DNA of 64,000 nt from CAYSPT01 sp964432985. Its GTDB lineage: Bacteria; Muiribacteriota; CAYSPT01. The DNA is taken from NCBI GenBank assembly GCA_964432985.1, contig CAYSPT010000008.1, forward strand, positions 1 through 64,000, in the 5' to 3' direction. Below are positions 45,216 through 54,491 of the stretch, piece by piece. The position numbers and the translations under genes were made by a program. Every line of letters starts with the position of its first letter. Position 1 is the stretch's first letter. The notes beneath the pieces are model-generated. The model searched no databases and was not told where the DNA came from. It saw only the letters and a program-made list of their open reading frames with translations.

Positions 45216-46322
45216 TTACCTGGCGGGAACGAGTCCTTCCGATAGGAGTTTCTTCGAGATTTCTTCCGCCATCACCCGGCTGCCTGAGGGAGAAAGATGG
45301 ACAAAATCAGTGAACAAAGCGGCGGGGTTCGGATGCGTGTTGAACGCAGGCTGTGGATCGATAACCACCACATTGTTTTTTCCGGCTACCTTCCCCATTT
45401 CGTGCAGGAACGTGGTGTGCAGACCGGCCAGGACATTTAAATATTCATTTTCCAGGGTACTCTCTTCCTCCAGCGTGGTAAGCCCCTTGTACCGCTTCAG
45501 CGTCCTGGAAGTGCTCGGAAGCAGCGGCTGAAGTATAAATACAACCCGCACTCCAGCTTGCGATGCCGATGACAGTATGTTCGTCAGGTCATCCCGGTAC
45601 CGGGCCAGCCTCACGGCTGAACCGGTGGCCAGGTTGGCCGAGGTGACGCCCCGTGCCGCCATCCACAAGATGAAATGAGAGTAAAACAAGCTCTTCTGGA
45701 AAAGAGCGCTGTGCACCTTCCAGAAAACCTTTTTCCAGGCCGTATCCAGCACCAGGGACTGCTCGGAAACGTTGTTAAAGGCCTCACAAACAGTGATACA
45801 GTCCGGTTGATACGTGAGCAGGGTGGTTTTCATAAGTTTGAGAATATGGTCGGTACGGTAACCTTCAAACCCGGCGTTGACAACTTCGATACCACCTGCT
45901 TGATCGCTGCGGCTGTTCAAAAGCGCTTCGAGCTGTTCTGGATACGACTCCCCGTCTTTGCACTCGGAGCTGAACGTCGACGATCCGCCGGTACAAATAA
46001 TTCTGAAGATTCCGGAAGGTTTCTCCGGGGAAAACTCTTTGCCTCGAAATCCCTGGCTGTTCACGCTGATACCGTCTTCCCGGCTGCCTGAACTGGTGTC
46101 CAGCCTATTGTAATCCCGCTCCCCGTCCTGCTCCACGGTTCCGGCAACAGTACGGGTCGAAGGCAGATGGTAGGCCCCTTTTTCCAGAAGCGGATACACC
46201 AGGTACCGCGCCGAGCCGAACCTGAACGACGACACAATCCGGTCTCCTGCTTCCAGCAGAAACAGAAGACCAAGGAAAGACAGGGTAAAAACAGACAAGG
46301 CAGTGAGAATTTTTTTCTTCAT
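45216..46322 (-). CDS. SGNH/GDSL-type hydrolase, membrane-anchored
   Basis: The 368-residue protein has an N-terminal hydrophobic anchor (about 8-25). Block I is CTGGSSTFSSE with the nucleophile Ser. Block II is VNAGFEGYRTDHIL, and block III carries CEAFNNVSEQS. Block V is DFVHLSPSGS, supplying the Asp and His. The domain order fits extracytoplasmic esterases and AlgX/PatB-type acyl enzymes acting on polysaccharide or peptidoglycan. No polysaccharide genes lie beside it. The LRR gene lies 100 bases downstream on the same strand. Confidence 0.8.
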   Translation of the reverse strand: MKKKILTALSVFTLSFLGLLFLLEAGDRIVSSFRFGSARYLVYPLLEKGAYHLPSTRTVAGTVEQDGERDYNRLDTSSGSREDGISVNSQGFRGKEFSPEKPSGIFRIICTGGSSTFSSECKDGESYPEQLEALLNSRSDQAGGIEVVNAGFEGYRTDHILKLMKTTLLTYQPDCITVCEAFNNVSEQSLVLDTAWKKVFWKVHSALFQKSLFYSHFILWMAARGVTSANLATGSAVRLARYRDDLTNILSSASQAGVRVVFILQPLLPSTSRTLKRYKGLTTLEEESTLENEYLNVLAGLHTTFLHEMGKVAGKNNVVVIDPQPAFNTHPNPAALFTDFVHLSPSGSRVMAEEISKKLLSEGLVPAR

Positions 46323-46466
46323 TTCATCATTACCATCCACTACTATGTACGTACAATGTTCATGTGATTACCGTTTCAATTGTAACATTTTTTCACCAAA
46401 CCCATCCCGGGCCATCTTTACGTTATAATAAGGAGGAAGAATCATACAACAGGAGATTGACAAATC

Positions 46467-47663
46467 ATGAAAAAGGCACCAGCCATAACTTCCCTGCTGG
46501 TAGTACTTGTATTGTATGCAGCCGGATATGGTTTTCACGCCTTCGTTCACGCCGCCACTTCTCCTGCATCCTCCACGCATCCCATATCATCCGCACGGGC
46601 GGTTTCAAATCCTGCCATGCACCGGGCCGGCAGTGCCCGGTGCGGCAGATACTCAAATAAAACCTCTTCAGCGGCGCATCGGATCAAGTGGATACTCAAT
46701 ACCGGCGCCAAAATACACACCACTGCGGCTATCACAGAAACAACGGCGTATTTTGGAAACGAAAGCGGCCTGCTCTTTGCAGTAGACATTCATTCCGGGG
46801 GTGAACGATGGCGGTTCCGTACAGAAGGAAGCGTGATTTCCTCCCCGGCCGTTTACCAGGGCACGGTATATTTCGGAAGTCACGACCATCACCTGTACGC
46901 CGTATCTGCTGCAAACGGCCGTATGAAATGGCGTTTTAAGACCAATGATATAGTCGAGTCGTCGCCGGTGGTAGCCGACGGCGTAGTCTGCTTCGGAAGC
47001 TGCGATAACAAACTCTATGCCCTGGAGGTAAAGTCCGGATCCGTCCAGTGGACATTCACAACCGGAGACTGGGTGCTTTCATCCCCGGCCGTTGCTGATG
47101 GAACCGTATATGTCGGTAGTTTTGACGGGAACCTGTATGCTATAGACCTGGCCAGCGGCCGGCAGAAGTGGCGGTTCAAAACCGGTGCTTCCATATACTC
47201 TACTCCTGCGGTGGCCGGAGGAATGGTGTTCGTCGGGAGTGAAGACCGTCATCTTTATGCCATCGACCAGACTACCGGTGAGGAGAAATGGCGGTTCCAA
47301 AGTGGGGGAAGGATATGGACATCCCCGGCGGTAACGGAAGATTCCATCTATTTCGGAAGCTGGGACGGTAGTGTCTTCGCGCTGAACATCAAACGGGCCG
47401 GGACGTTTATAACCAGATTTTTCAAGGATTTCCCGGTACGATGGAAGCTCAAGGTCGATGGTGCCATGGTTTCTTCTCTCTCCATAGCTGGAGAAACAGT
47501 GTATTTCGGAACGGATTATGATGGTCTCTACGCTATGGACAGATGGAGCGGAGAGCAGTCCTGGAAGTACAAAATAGACGGTGCTATCACTGCTTCCCCA
47601 GCCATAGCGGGGGGAATTATCTACATTGGAAGTGTCAATGGAGATTTCTATGCACTGTATTAA
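46467..47663 (+). CDS. Secreted PQQ-like beta-propeller protein
   Basis: A 398-residue exported protein (signal peptide to about residue 30). About seven blades of the PQQ/BamB-type repeat follow, each with SSPAVADGTVYVGSFDGNLYAID and ending KWRFKT. No dehydrogenase active site or PQQ-binding Cys pair is present, so it is probably a binding or scaffold propeller rather than an enzyme. It is divergent from the SGNH gene. TATAAT lies at 46424, and AGGAG precedes the ATG. Confidence 0.8.
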   Translation: MKKAPAITSLLVVLVLYAAGYGFHAFVHAATSPASSTHPISSARAVSNPAMHRAGSARCGRYSNKTSSAAHRIKWILNTGAKIHTTAAITETTAYFGNESGLLFAVDIHSGGERWRFRTEGSVISSPAVYQGTVYFGSHDHHLYAVSAANGRMKWRFKTNDIVESSPVVADGVVCFGSCDNKLYALEVKSGSVQWTFTTGDWVLSSPAVADGTVYVGSFDGNLYAIDLASGRQKWRFKTGASIYSTPAVAGGMVFVGSEDRHLYAIDQTTGEEKWRFQSGGRIWTSPAVTEDSIYFGSWDGSVFALNIKRAGTFITRFFKDFPVRWKLKVDGAMVSSLSIAGETVYFGTDYDGLYAMDRWSGEQSWKYKIDGAITASPAIAGGIIYIGSVNGDFYALY

Positions 47664-48171
47664 TTCTTTATAGAAGTAAGGTTAAACTCTCCAAATATTC
47701 GTACTTTCTACATCACCAGAGTCGAGATAACGGTGACATGGAACGAAGAAAAGCTCTGGAGTCGGCGTAGCGATAATGAACGAGAAGAAGACCAAGATAG
47801 CTGGTTGCTTCCTATTAGCTTACAGGACACCATCCAGTAAAAATGCTTTTCAGTCCCTCCCATACGTCGTAGAAAGTCATACCACATAAATTGACAATTA
47901 GCCATTCGTAGGATAGTCTTTATAAAGAAGCGGGAGTTGTACACGCGAATAACCAGGGATGGTATACATAATGAGCAGAAGGATCTGCCAAATTCATAAT
48001 TCAGATACCGCTGGCCTGTCCGGATAAGTATCATTGGACAGGCTTTACACGTCCCCCTGGTCTTCCGAAACTTCCAAACACGCGCAAAAAATATAACAAA
48101 TGTCCTCGGACATGTTTCCAAACCCTGGGTGCAATATAAAACGGGACTTGTTAAAAGGAGACCAGATATAC
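47664..48171. other. Non-coding stretch with two inverted repeats
   Basis: This 508-base region is more A/T-rich than its surroundings. GCCTGTCC (48014-48021) and GGACAGGC (48036-48043) are perfect arms 14 bases apart. ATGTCC-TC-GGACAT is at 48100-48113. Both share the TGTCC/GGACA core. A 137-codon minus-strand frame here has protein-unlike composition. It may be a degraded element or a large control region for the kinase fusion that follows. Confidence 0.4.
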
Positions 48172-49443
48172 ATGGCTAAAATACTGTGTGACCCATCCAT
48201 ACGGTCGGGAAAACCCCTTATCTCCGGAACCGACGTCACCGTGGAAGAAATCCTGGTCAAGCTGTCTTCAGGAGAACCGCTGGACGAGCTGATGGCGACC
48301 TATCCGGAACTGAACGGACAGGCGGTGCAAGCCGCGTTAGATTTTGCCGTAATCGCTCTGCAGCACTATGCCAGTAAACAGCACGGCACAGTGGAACTCA
48401 GCTCCGAGCAGCAGGAGTTTATCAGGAGATATTCAGACCAGGTCAATGAACTTGGTGAAATCAGGAGGCTCAAAAACCGGTATTTTTCTTTCATCGTGCA
48501 CGAGCTGAAACGGCCGCTGACAGCGGTCCTGGGAGCAAGCGATTTTCTCACTACCCGCGGTCTCGACATTCCGGATTCCAAAGCCATGATGGAAATAATC
48601 CATCGAAGCGCCCTGGTGATGAAAGAGATGATCGAGAACATTCTCAAGCTCGAGCAGATGAAGCCCCTCGAAGAGCTCGATGACTTTACCTCCGTTTCCG
48701 TCAGGAAGATAGTGGAAACGGTGAGCCGCGACTTTGAGGTGGCCCTGCAAAACAAGGGTATATCCTTGAATATTACCATCGATCCCGGTCTCACGGTGCC
48801 GGCGGACAGAGAAAAACTCACCGCTGTTTTCTCTAACCTGCTTTCCAACTCCGTCAAGTTCACCGCTTCCGGCTCCATCATCGTCGCCGCCAGACCGGAT
48901 GCCGGCGGAGTGCATTTCTTGGTAATGGATACGGGCCGGGGAATGAGTACCAGCGAACAAGCATACGTGCACCGGGTCCTGTCCAAACCAGGCGACGTGA
49001 AAAAACGATCCGACGGATCGGGCATCGGCCTGCGCATAGTCAGGGAATTCATAAGCCTTCACGGCGGAAAAATCTGGTTTGAAAGCGTCCCGGGCAACGG
49101 TGCAATCTTCCATTTTACACTGCCCAACCGCCCCGTACGGGTGTCTAAAAATGACCGAGCAGCAAGTGTGCACTTTGCCGGGACAAGGATCGGATCGCAC
49201 GCCACTCTGCTCAAACAGACCATTCTCGATCTTATCGACGAAGGAATTAACGATATCATCCTGGACATTTCCCGGGTAGAAGCAGTGAACAGCCTGGAAA
49301 TCGGCGTCATGTTCGGCCTCTACCGGGCTTTGCACGAAGCAAACGGCACCCTGTCGCTCAGAAACACCTCCTGGCAGGTCATGGAAGTGCTCAGGCTTAC
49401 CCAGCTGGATCGCCTGATTACCATCCTGCCGGTAAAAAAATAA
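48172..49443 (+). CDS. DUF433-histidine kinase-STAS fusion
   Basis: A 423-residue soluble protein with three parts. Residues 1-68 are DUF433 (DPSIRSGKPLISGTDVTVEEIL, then TYPELNGQAVQAALDFA), normally a stand-alone VapB-like antitoxin or DNA-binding domain. Residues 95-320 are a HisKA/HATPase kinase: His110 in FIVHELKRPL, SNLLSNSVKF (221-230), DTGRGM and GSGIGLRIV. Residues 332-420 are a STAS domain with Ser374 in AVNSLEIGVMF. The kinase could act on its own STAS, on another STAS protein of this region, or on an absent receiver. DUF433 could bring it to DNA or a partner. The ATG at 48172 follows AAAGGAGA. Confidence 0.82.
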   Translation: MAKILCDPSIRSGKPLISGTDVTVEEILVKLSSGEPLDELMATYPELNGQAVQAALDFAVIALQHYASKQHGTVELSSEQQEFIRRYSDQVNELGEIRRLKNRYFSFIVHELKRPLTAVLGASDFLTTRGLDIPDSKAMMEIIHRSALVMKEMIENILKLEQMKPLEELDDFTSVSVRKIVETVSRDFEVALQNKGISLNITIDPGLTVPADREKLTAVFSNLLSNSVKFTASGSIIVAARPDAGGVHFLVMDTGRGMSTSEQAYVHRVLSKPGDVKKRSDGSGIGLRIVREFISLHGGKIWFESVPGNGAIFHFTLPNRPVRVSKNDRAASVHFAGTRIGSHATLLKQTILDLIDEGINDIILDISRVEAVNSLEIGVMFGLYRALHEANGTLSLRNTSWQVMEVLRLTQLDRLITILPVKK

Positions 49444-49488
49444 AGGTATTTCTGAACTGCTGAGCTGAGCTGACGAGCCCCTCTATAC

Positions 49489-52227
49489 TTACTCGAGCCG
49501 GATGCGGGCGGAGGTGCCGGCAGAGAGGTCGAACTCGAGCACTCCGGTGAGGATTCCCCGTACCGTTTCCGATTTCGGCTGTACTGTCTTTCCGTCTACG
49601 GCAACGCCCTGTTTCCCGTCGATCTTGAAGCGGAACAGCACGTGCACACTACCGGTTTTCGAGTTGTTCCCGACAGTATACAGATCCCGGCCGCCGGCTC
49701 GCTTCCACGACAGGTCGATGGTGTGAGTACCGAATGACAGGTCCCTGAGCTGGAAGAACTCCAGGTCCCCGGGAGGCTGTGGAAACAGCTCTAGTCGGTT
49801 GAACGGAGCACGGGGAACAACTCCCGTCAGGCCCCCGATCACCGCTTCCAGGTAAGGAGCACAACTCCAGAGCTGGAGAATATCGTCCACCACCGGGTAG
49901 GCGTTCTCCATGGCCCCCAGGGTCCCCAGCTCCAAAGGGAGCCGCGCGGTAAGCCTCAGCCGCTCCCATCCCAGCGCGGAATCACCGTAGTTGAAAGCGC
50001 CCAGGGCCAGTACATTGTTGGAAAAGGGGCAGGTGGAAAAAAAACTCACTGGCTCACCGCCGATATGCCACTTGTTCACCCAGTTTTTCCTAATTTTTTT
50101 CAGGGCGGCCACAGCCTTAACTGAATCAGCAATCCCTGTCTCCATGGGGATATCCACTCCCCAATATCCCGCCATGTGCTGCGTCCCGTCACCCTCGAGA
50201 GCATCCGTCCACATCTGCTCCTCTGCGTTCCACCAATCAGTGTTGAACCGGGCTTTCAATTCACCGGCTGCCCGGGTATAGCGCCGGATATCGTCGTCAA
50301 ACCCCAGGTACCCGGCCATCTCCGACAGAGACAGATACGCACCATAAAGATAGCAGGCACCGTCGATATTCTCCCGGCACATTCCTTCGACCTCCATGAT
50401 GCCGTACCCTTCCAGATACCCGTCCCCGTCCCCGTCGGCATTTCGTAATACGTTCTCTATGCTCTTACAGCACAGGGGATAGACCGTCCTCAAAAACTCC
50501 TCGTCGCCCGTCCAGTGGACATAATCGGCGCAGGCTATGACGAACTGCGGGGTTTCCTGCACGTTACCGGGGCTTATAATGTCGCCCGTACAACCTACTT
50601 CATGGGGCACACGCCCGTTTTGCCGCCTGGTGCAGTCAGCCAGCGCAACCATGGAACCGCGGGCCGCCTTCACAAATCCGGCCGCCACGGCCCCGGCCAC
50701 GGAGTAGAAGGTATCGCACCCGAAGAGCTGAACATAATCGGGCACTCCGGCTATTAACAACGGTTCATCATAATAAGGAGATAAATCTACCACCGACATG
50801 AGCACATTGGCTTTGGCGCACATAAATGCCCGTGTTACCGCTTGATCGGAGCATCTGAAACGAACTCCTCCCAGGATACCCCGCCGGTACCACCGTCTTC
50901 GTTCAACCAGGCGCTGTACGGCGCGCTCTATAGGAATACTGTCGCCATTTGGACGGCTCAAAGCCATCACGAAGGTAAGACCGGTTTCAGAGCCCGGCTC
51001 CAGCTCGAAGCGATACGTCAGCGAAGCGGTGTTGTCTTCCAGGTGGAAGGCGGACGGCTGACGAGATGTTCCGAAAACCACCCCCGGACATCCTTTTATG
51101 TCGCGGTCAACCGCCTGCACCAGCCCGTGGCGGTACTCGAGAGAATCCAGGCCGTTTGCCAGTTGAGTCCCCCAGGCCGGTCTGATATTTACCCGGCCGG
51201 TGAACCGCAGGCTAAGCGTCCGCGTGCGGCCGGTTTCGTTTCTTATATCGAGGCGGGAATACAGGACCGGTTCATGCTGGGCCGGATAGTCGGTCCTCGT
51301 CACCGTCAATCCACCGCGGGTGAAGTTGAAGGTACAGGACGCGAAATCGTGCGCATAATCGCGGCAGTCAACCAGGTACCACGGTTTCTCACCGGTTTCC
51401 AGGACCGTGTACCCGAACCCGTCCATGAGTTTAAAGGGAAGAGTCCACACACCGCTCTGGTCTCCCAGCAGACGTCCCACGGGGGGGTGGCTTCCATCCA
51501 TGGCGCCAATCTCGAACAGCCGCCGTCCGCCGAGATAAAACAGCTCTTGCATGTCGTTCATATGCCGACCCTCGGTCATACCGTAAAAATCCAGGGTCTG
51601 TTTTCCTGATATGTGCTTCCGCTTTTTAAGCCCGCTTAAAAATGATGCTCCTTCAGCCTGCCATTGAGTACGCCACCGGTTGACTACATACTCTCGAAGC
51701 GCCCGGGTTCCGGATGGATCATAGGTTTCAGGGGAACCCACCAGGGCAACCACCCGGTCGGCGATTCCCGGCCGGACAAACAGGTACCCGTCACCACCCC
51801 GGACCGCCTGGTCCAGCTCCCTATCAAGAGCATCGAGGAGAATGGGAAATCCGTCGGGACAACCGAGCTCTGCGAGACGCTGTGCCACCCACAAGCGCAC
51901 CTCGGCATCTGGATACTCCAGGTACCGGCGAAGCAGCGGAACAGACTGGTCACAGTAAGCGCGGTCATCAACGAATCCCACCCGCCGGGGGCTGGTGAGC
52001 AGTCCCGTGGACGGATACCACTTCACCCGGTGCTCGGGTGAAGGCAGCAGCAGTTCCCTCAGTTCCAGAAGCTCGGCCGGAAGATCTTCCCTGAGAAAAA
52101 ATGCTTTCAGGGAGTTCATTTCGCCGTTTTCCCGGCACCTCAGTGCATCGGGGGAAATAAGGCAGACCAGGACGAAAACTGCGCAAGCGGCTAGTGGACC
52201 GTATGAATACGCTGTATGCCTGTTCAC
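49489..52227 (-). CDS. Secreted six-hairpin glycosidase-like protein with HEAT-like N-terminus
   Basis: A 912-residue exported protein. A signal helix (11-28) precedes a HEAT-like segment (about 85-180, LRRYLEYPDAEVRLWVAQRLAELG), a beta-sandwich, and an alpha/alpha six-hairpin region (about 440-790). The latter resembles amylo-glucosidase and rhamnosidase-type glycoside hydrolases: PDYVQLFGCDTFYSVAGAV, GDIISPGNVQETPQFVIACADYVHWTGD, DGDGYLEG, and GTLGAMENAYPVVDD. Substrate is unknown and catalytic acids cannot be assigned with certainty. It starts 13 bases after the cyclase stop, as the third gene of that operon. Confidence 0.7.
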   Translation of the reverse strand: MNRHTAYSYGPLAACAVFVLVCLISPDALRCRENGEMNSLKAFFLREDLPAELLELRELLLPSPEHRVKWYPSTGLLTSPRRVGFVDDRAYCDQSVPLLRRYLEYPDAEVRLWVAQRLAELGCPDGFPILLDALDRELDQAVRGGDGYLFVRPGIADRVVALVGSPETYDPSGTRALREYVVNRWRTQWQAEGASFLSGLKKRKHISGKQTLDFYGMTEGRHMNDMQELFYLGGRRLFEIGAMDGSHPPVGRLLGDQSGVWTLPFKLMDGFGYTVLETGEKPWYLVDCRDYAHDFASCTFNFTRGGLTVTRTDYPAQHEPVLYSRLDIRNETGRTRTLSLRFTGRVNIRPAWGTQLANGLDSLEYRHGLVQAVDRDIKGCPGVVFGTSRQPSAFHLEDNTASLTYRFELEPGSETGLTFVMALSRPNGDSIPIERAVQRLVERRRWYRRGILGGVRFRCSDQAVTRAFMCAKANVLMSVVDLSPYYDEPLLIAGVPDYVQLFGCDTFYSVAGAVAAGFVKAARGSMVALADCTRRQNGRVPHEVGCTGDIISPGNVQETPQFVIACADYVHWTGDEEFLRTVYPLCCKSIENVLRNADGDGDGYLEGYGIMEVEGMCRENIDGACYLYGAYLSLSEMAGYLGFDDDIRRYTRAAGELKARFNTDWWNAEEQMWTDALEGDGTQHMAGYWGVDIPMETGIADSVKAVAALKKIRKNWVNKWHIGGEPVSFFSTCPFSNNVLALGAFNYGDSALGWERLRLTARLPLELGTLGAMENAYPVVDDILQLWSCAPYLEAVIGGLTGVVPRAPFNRLELFPQPPGDLEFFQLRDLSFGTHTIDLSWKRAGGRDLYTVGNNSKTGSVHVLFRFKIDGKQGVAVDGKTVQPKSETVRGILTGVLEFDLSAGTSARIRLE

Positions 52228-52240
52228 GATGACGTATGTT

Positions 52241-54481
52241 TCATGAGGATATCTGCTGGTTCTTCTGGTACTTCTCCATGAGTAGTATCATCTCCTTGGG
52301 TACCCCGATCATCTCGATGGATTCCAGAATCATCTCGGCCATCATGACGTCCGCGGAGTAAAGCAGCTTCATCAAAGGTAACAGAGCTTTTTTGTCACCT
52401 ATCTTTCCCAACGCTTTGACGGCCTGCATTTTCACCTCCCGGTTGGGATCGTGCAGAGACGAAATCAGAGTGTCCACCGTTTTCTGGATGGCTTCGAACA
52501 CATTGAAGAAAATCTCCTGATTTTCGTCTTTGAGAACGTTTATGAGCATCTCCATACTTTTAACGGTCCCCAGTTCACCCAGGGCGAACACGGCGCTGGC
52601 CCGCATGAGCATCCGGGGATTTCTCAACATCTGGGCCAGCTTGTCGATTACTCCGTACTCGCCGTTTCGCCACAACGCTATGGCGGCATTGGCCTTGACC
52701 CGGTTGTTGATATCGTCTATCAGCGGCCGGACCAGGGTGACTATGGAGGGAGCACCAGTGTTGAGAAGCGCTTCAATGGCGTTGGCCCTCACCCGGGCAT
52801 CGGGATTTTCCAGGAAAGAAGCCAACAGGTTTTCATGCTGTGCATCGCCGACAAAACCGAGTGCCTGAACGATCGTAGCCAGCACCTTCTTGTCCTGTTC
52901 CGCTGTTACCGCCCGGACCAGTTTTGCCTTCAGCGAAGTGCCCGAATCAGCCGCCAGGGGAAGATCGGACAGGCGGGACAGGGCGCTGGTAACCGCCATT
53001 CGTATGGCGGGATCGGGATCGCTCAGGAAGGTGAGAAGGTGAGTGAGGGCAGAGGGATTCTTGCTGCGGCCCAGCACTTCGATACTGTTCTTTTTCAGCT
53101 CCAGGTTATCCGACTTGAAGTTCTCCAGTATTTCCTCCAGACCTTTCAGCTGTTTGACCTCGTAGACCGGGACCTGTTCAGTTTTTCCCTTCAATGTAGT
53201 TGGGGGCAGCTCTTCGAAAGCCACCAGTTCCTGCAGCAGATCGCGGGTCTCCTTGCCCGCCAGAATCCGGCTATGTTTTCCCTTCTTGGCGAGTTTTTCC
53301 AGACGCGAGGCCACGTTGACCGTGTCGCCGATAACTGTGTACTCCATCCGCTGTCTGGATCCCACATTGCCCGAAACCACCCGCCCTGAGTTGATTCCGA
53401 TCCCTACTTCAACCGTGACTTTCTGATACATGTACCGGGTACGGCTCAGCTCGGTCATTTTATCCTGGATTTCCATGGCGCAGAACACTGCATTTCGAGC
53501 GCTGTCCTCGAGAGAGGAGGAGTAAAAGACCGCCATGGCGCAGTCGCCCATAAACTTGTCCAGAACACCGTGATGCTTGACGATGGTGTCCACCACCACG
53601 CCGAAATAGTCGTTCAGGATGGAAACCACCTCGTGAGGAGGGAACCGGGAAGAGATCGAGGTAAAATCACAGATATCAGCAAATAAAACGGTGACGTCAC
53701 GACTCTCACCGCCGAGATACAACTTGGTTCCGGCGCTTTTCTGCACCTCGAGCCAGGCCGAATGCGAAAGGTATTTCCGTGCTTTTTCGATTTGCTTCAA
53801 TCCCAGTATCATCTCGTTGAACGTGCGGGCAAGCTGACCCAGTTCGTCTCTGGAGGCAACGCTGGCTTCGACATTGAGATCGCCGCGGGAAACAACCTGG
53901 GCAGTTTTCTCCAGGTTTTCTATAGGACGTGTAATCAGCCGACTGAGTACGATAGAGCTGATAATTCCCAGGATGATGAATCCTCCCGCAAGCATCAGGG
54001 AGTAGTTACGAATCTCGTGCATGGTGGAGGTAAACCGCTGGAGAGAAAATTCCGTATATATGTAGCCGACAACCCCCGCTGGGCCGGTGATTGGCTGAGG
54101 TGTTGCGGGCTTCCAGGACGACGCTGACCGGGTCGGGAAACGGGTGTTGCGGGCAGCGGCCACTTCGGTCTCTTTTCCGGTGGTCTCCGATACCTTGGTT
54201 ATACTGATGGTGATGATATCGCTTCCTTCTACTTCTACCAGGTTCTCGAGCGCTTTTCTCAGACGGGAAAAATCCCCCTCTTTGAGCGCTTGCACAGTCA
54301 TGATTCCCAGCACCCGGGTAAGGGTGGCGGTACGGTCCTGCAGGTCTTTCTGAACGCGCTTGCGCGCGCTGTGTATGTAAATCACGGTCACCGAGGATAT
54401 GAGTAGTATAACCAGCAGCACTACCAGCAACCCGATTTTTGTCCTGATGCGAAACGGCAGTATACCGAAGAGGTTTTTCAT
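52241..54481 (-). CDS. HAMP-adenylate cyclase with HEAT-repeat C-terminus
   Basis: A 746-residue membrane cyclase. Helices at about 17-37 and 162-181 enclose a periplasmic sensor of about 120 residues. A HAMP (178-232) leads to a class III cyclase domain (about 255-445). All canonical residues are present: metal Asp269 and Asp313, adenine-selecting Lys309 and Asp386, Asn389 and Arg393. HEAT/Armadillo-like repeats (about 450-740, PDARVRANAIEALLNTG, PNREVKMQAVKALGKIG) end the protein and may recruit a partner or control oligomerisation. It is 10 bases downstream of a PhnD-like binding lipoprotein, the likely ligand source. The ATG follows GAGGAAA. Confidence 0.9.
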   Translation of the reverse strand: MKNLFGILPFRIRTKIGLLVVLLVILLISSVTVIYIHSARKRVQKDLQDRTATLTRVLGIMTVQALKEGDFSRLRKALENLVEVEGSDIITISITKVSETTGKETEVAAARNTRFPTRSASSWKPATPQPITGPAGVVGYIYTEFSLQRFTSTMHEIRNYSLMLAGGFIILGIISSIVLSRLITRPIENLEKTAQVVSRGDLNVEASVASRDELGQLARTFNEMILGLKQIEKARKYLSHSAWLEVQKSAGTKLYLGGESRDVTVLFADICDFTSISSRFPPHEVVSILNDYFGVVVDTIVKHHGVLDKFMGDCAMAVFYSSSLEDSARNAVFCAMEIQDKMTELSRTRYMYQKVTVEVGIGINSGRVVSGNVGSRQRMEYTVIGDTVNVASRLEKLAKKGKHSRILAGKETRDLLQELVAFEELPPTTLKGKTEQVPVYEVKQLKGLEEILENFKSDNLELKKNSIEVLGRSKNPSALTHLLTFLSDPDPAIRMAVTSALSRLSDLPLAADSGTSLKAKLVRAVTAEQDKKVLATIVQALGFVGDAQHENLLASFLENPDARVRANAIEALLNTGAPSIVTLVRPLIDDINNRVKANAAIALWRNGEYGVIDKLAQMLRNPRMLMRASAVFALGELGTVKSMEMLINVLKDENQEIFFNVFEAIQKTVDTLISSLHDPNREVKMQAVKALGKIGDKKALLPLMKLLYSADVMMAEMILESIEMIGVPKEMILLMEKYQKNQQISS

Positions 54482-54491
54482 GGCAGTTTCC

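Noticed and set aside
48014..48043. Rho-independent terminator after the PQQ-like gene
   Set aside because: The hairpin has no following T-run and lies 350 bases from the stop codon.
47708..48121. 137-codon minus-strand frame in the non-coding stretch
   Set aside because: Cys/Arg/Ser-rich, protein-unlike composition, no ribosome site and no family; it spans the inverted repeat.
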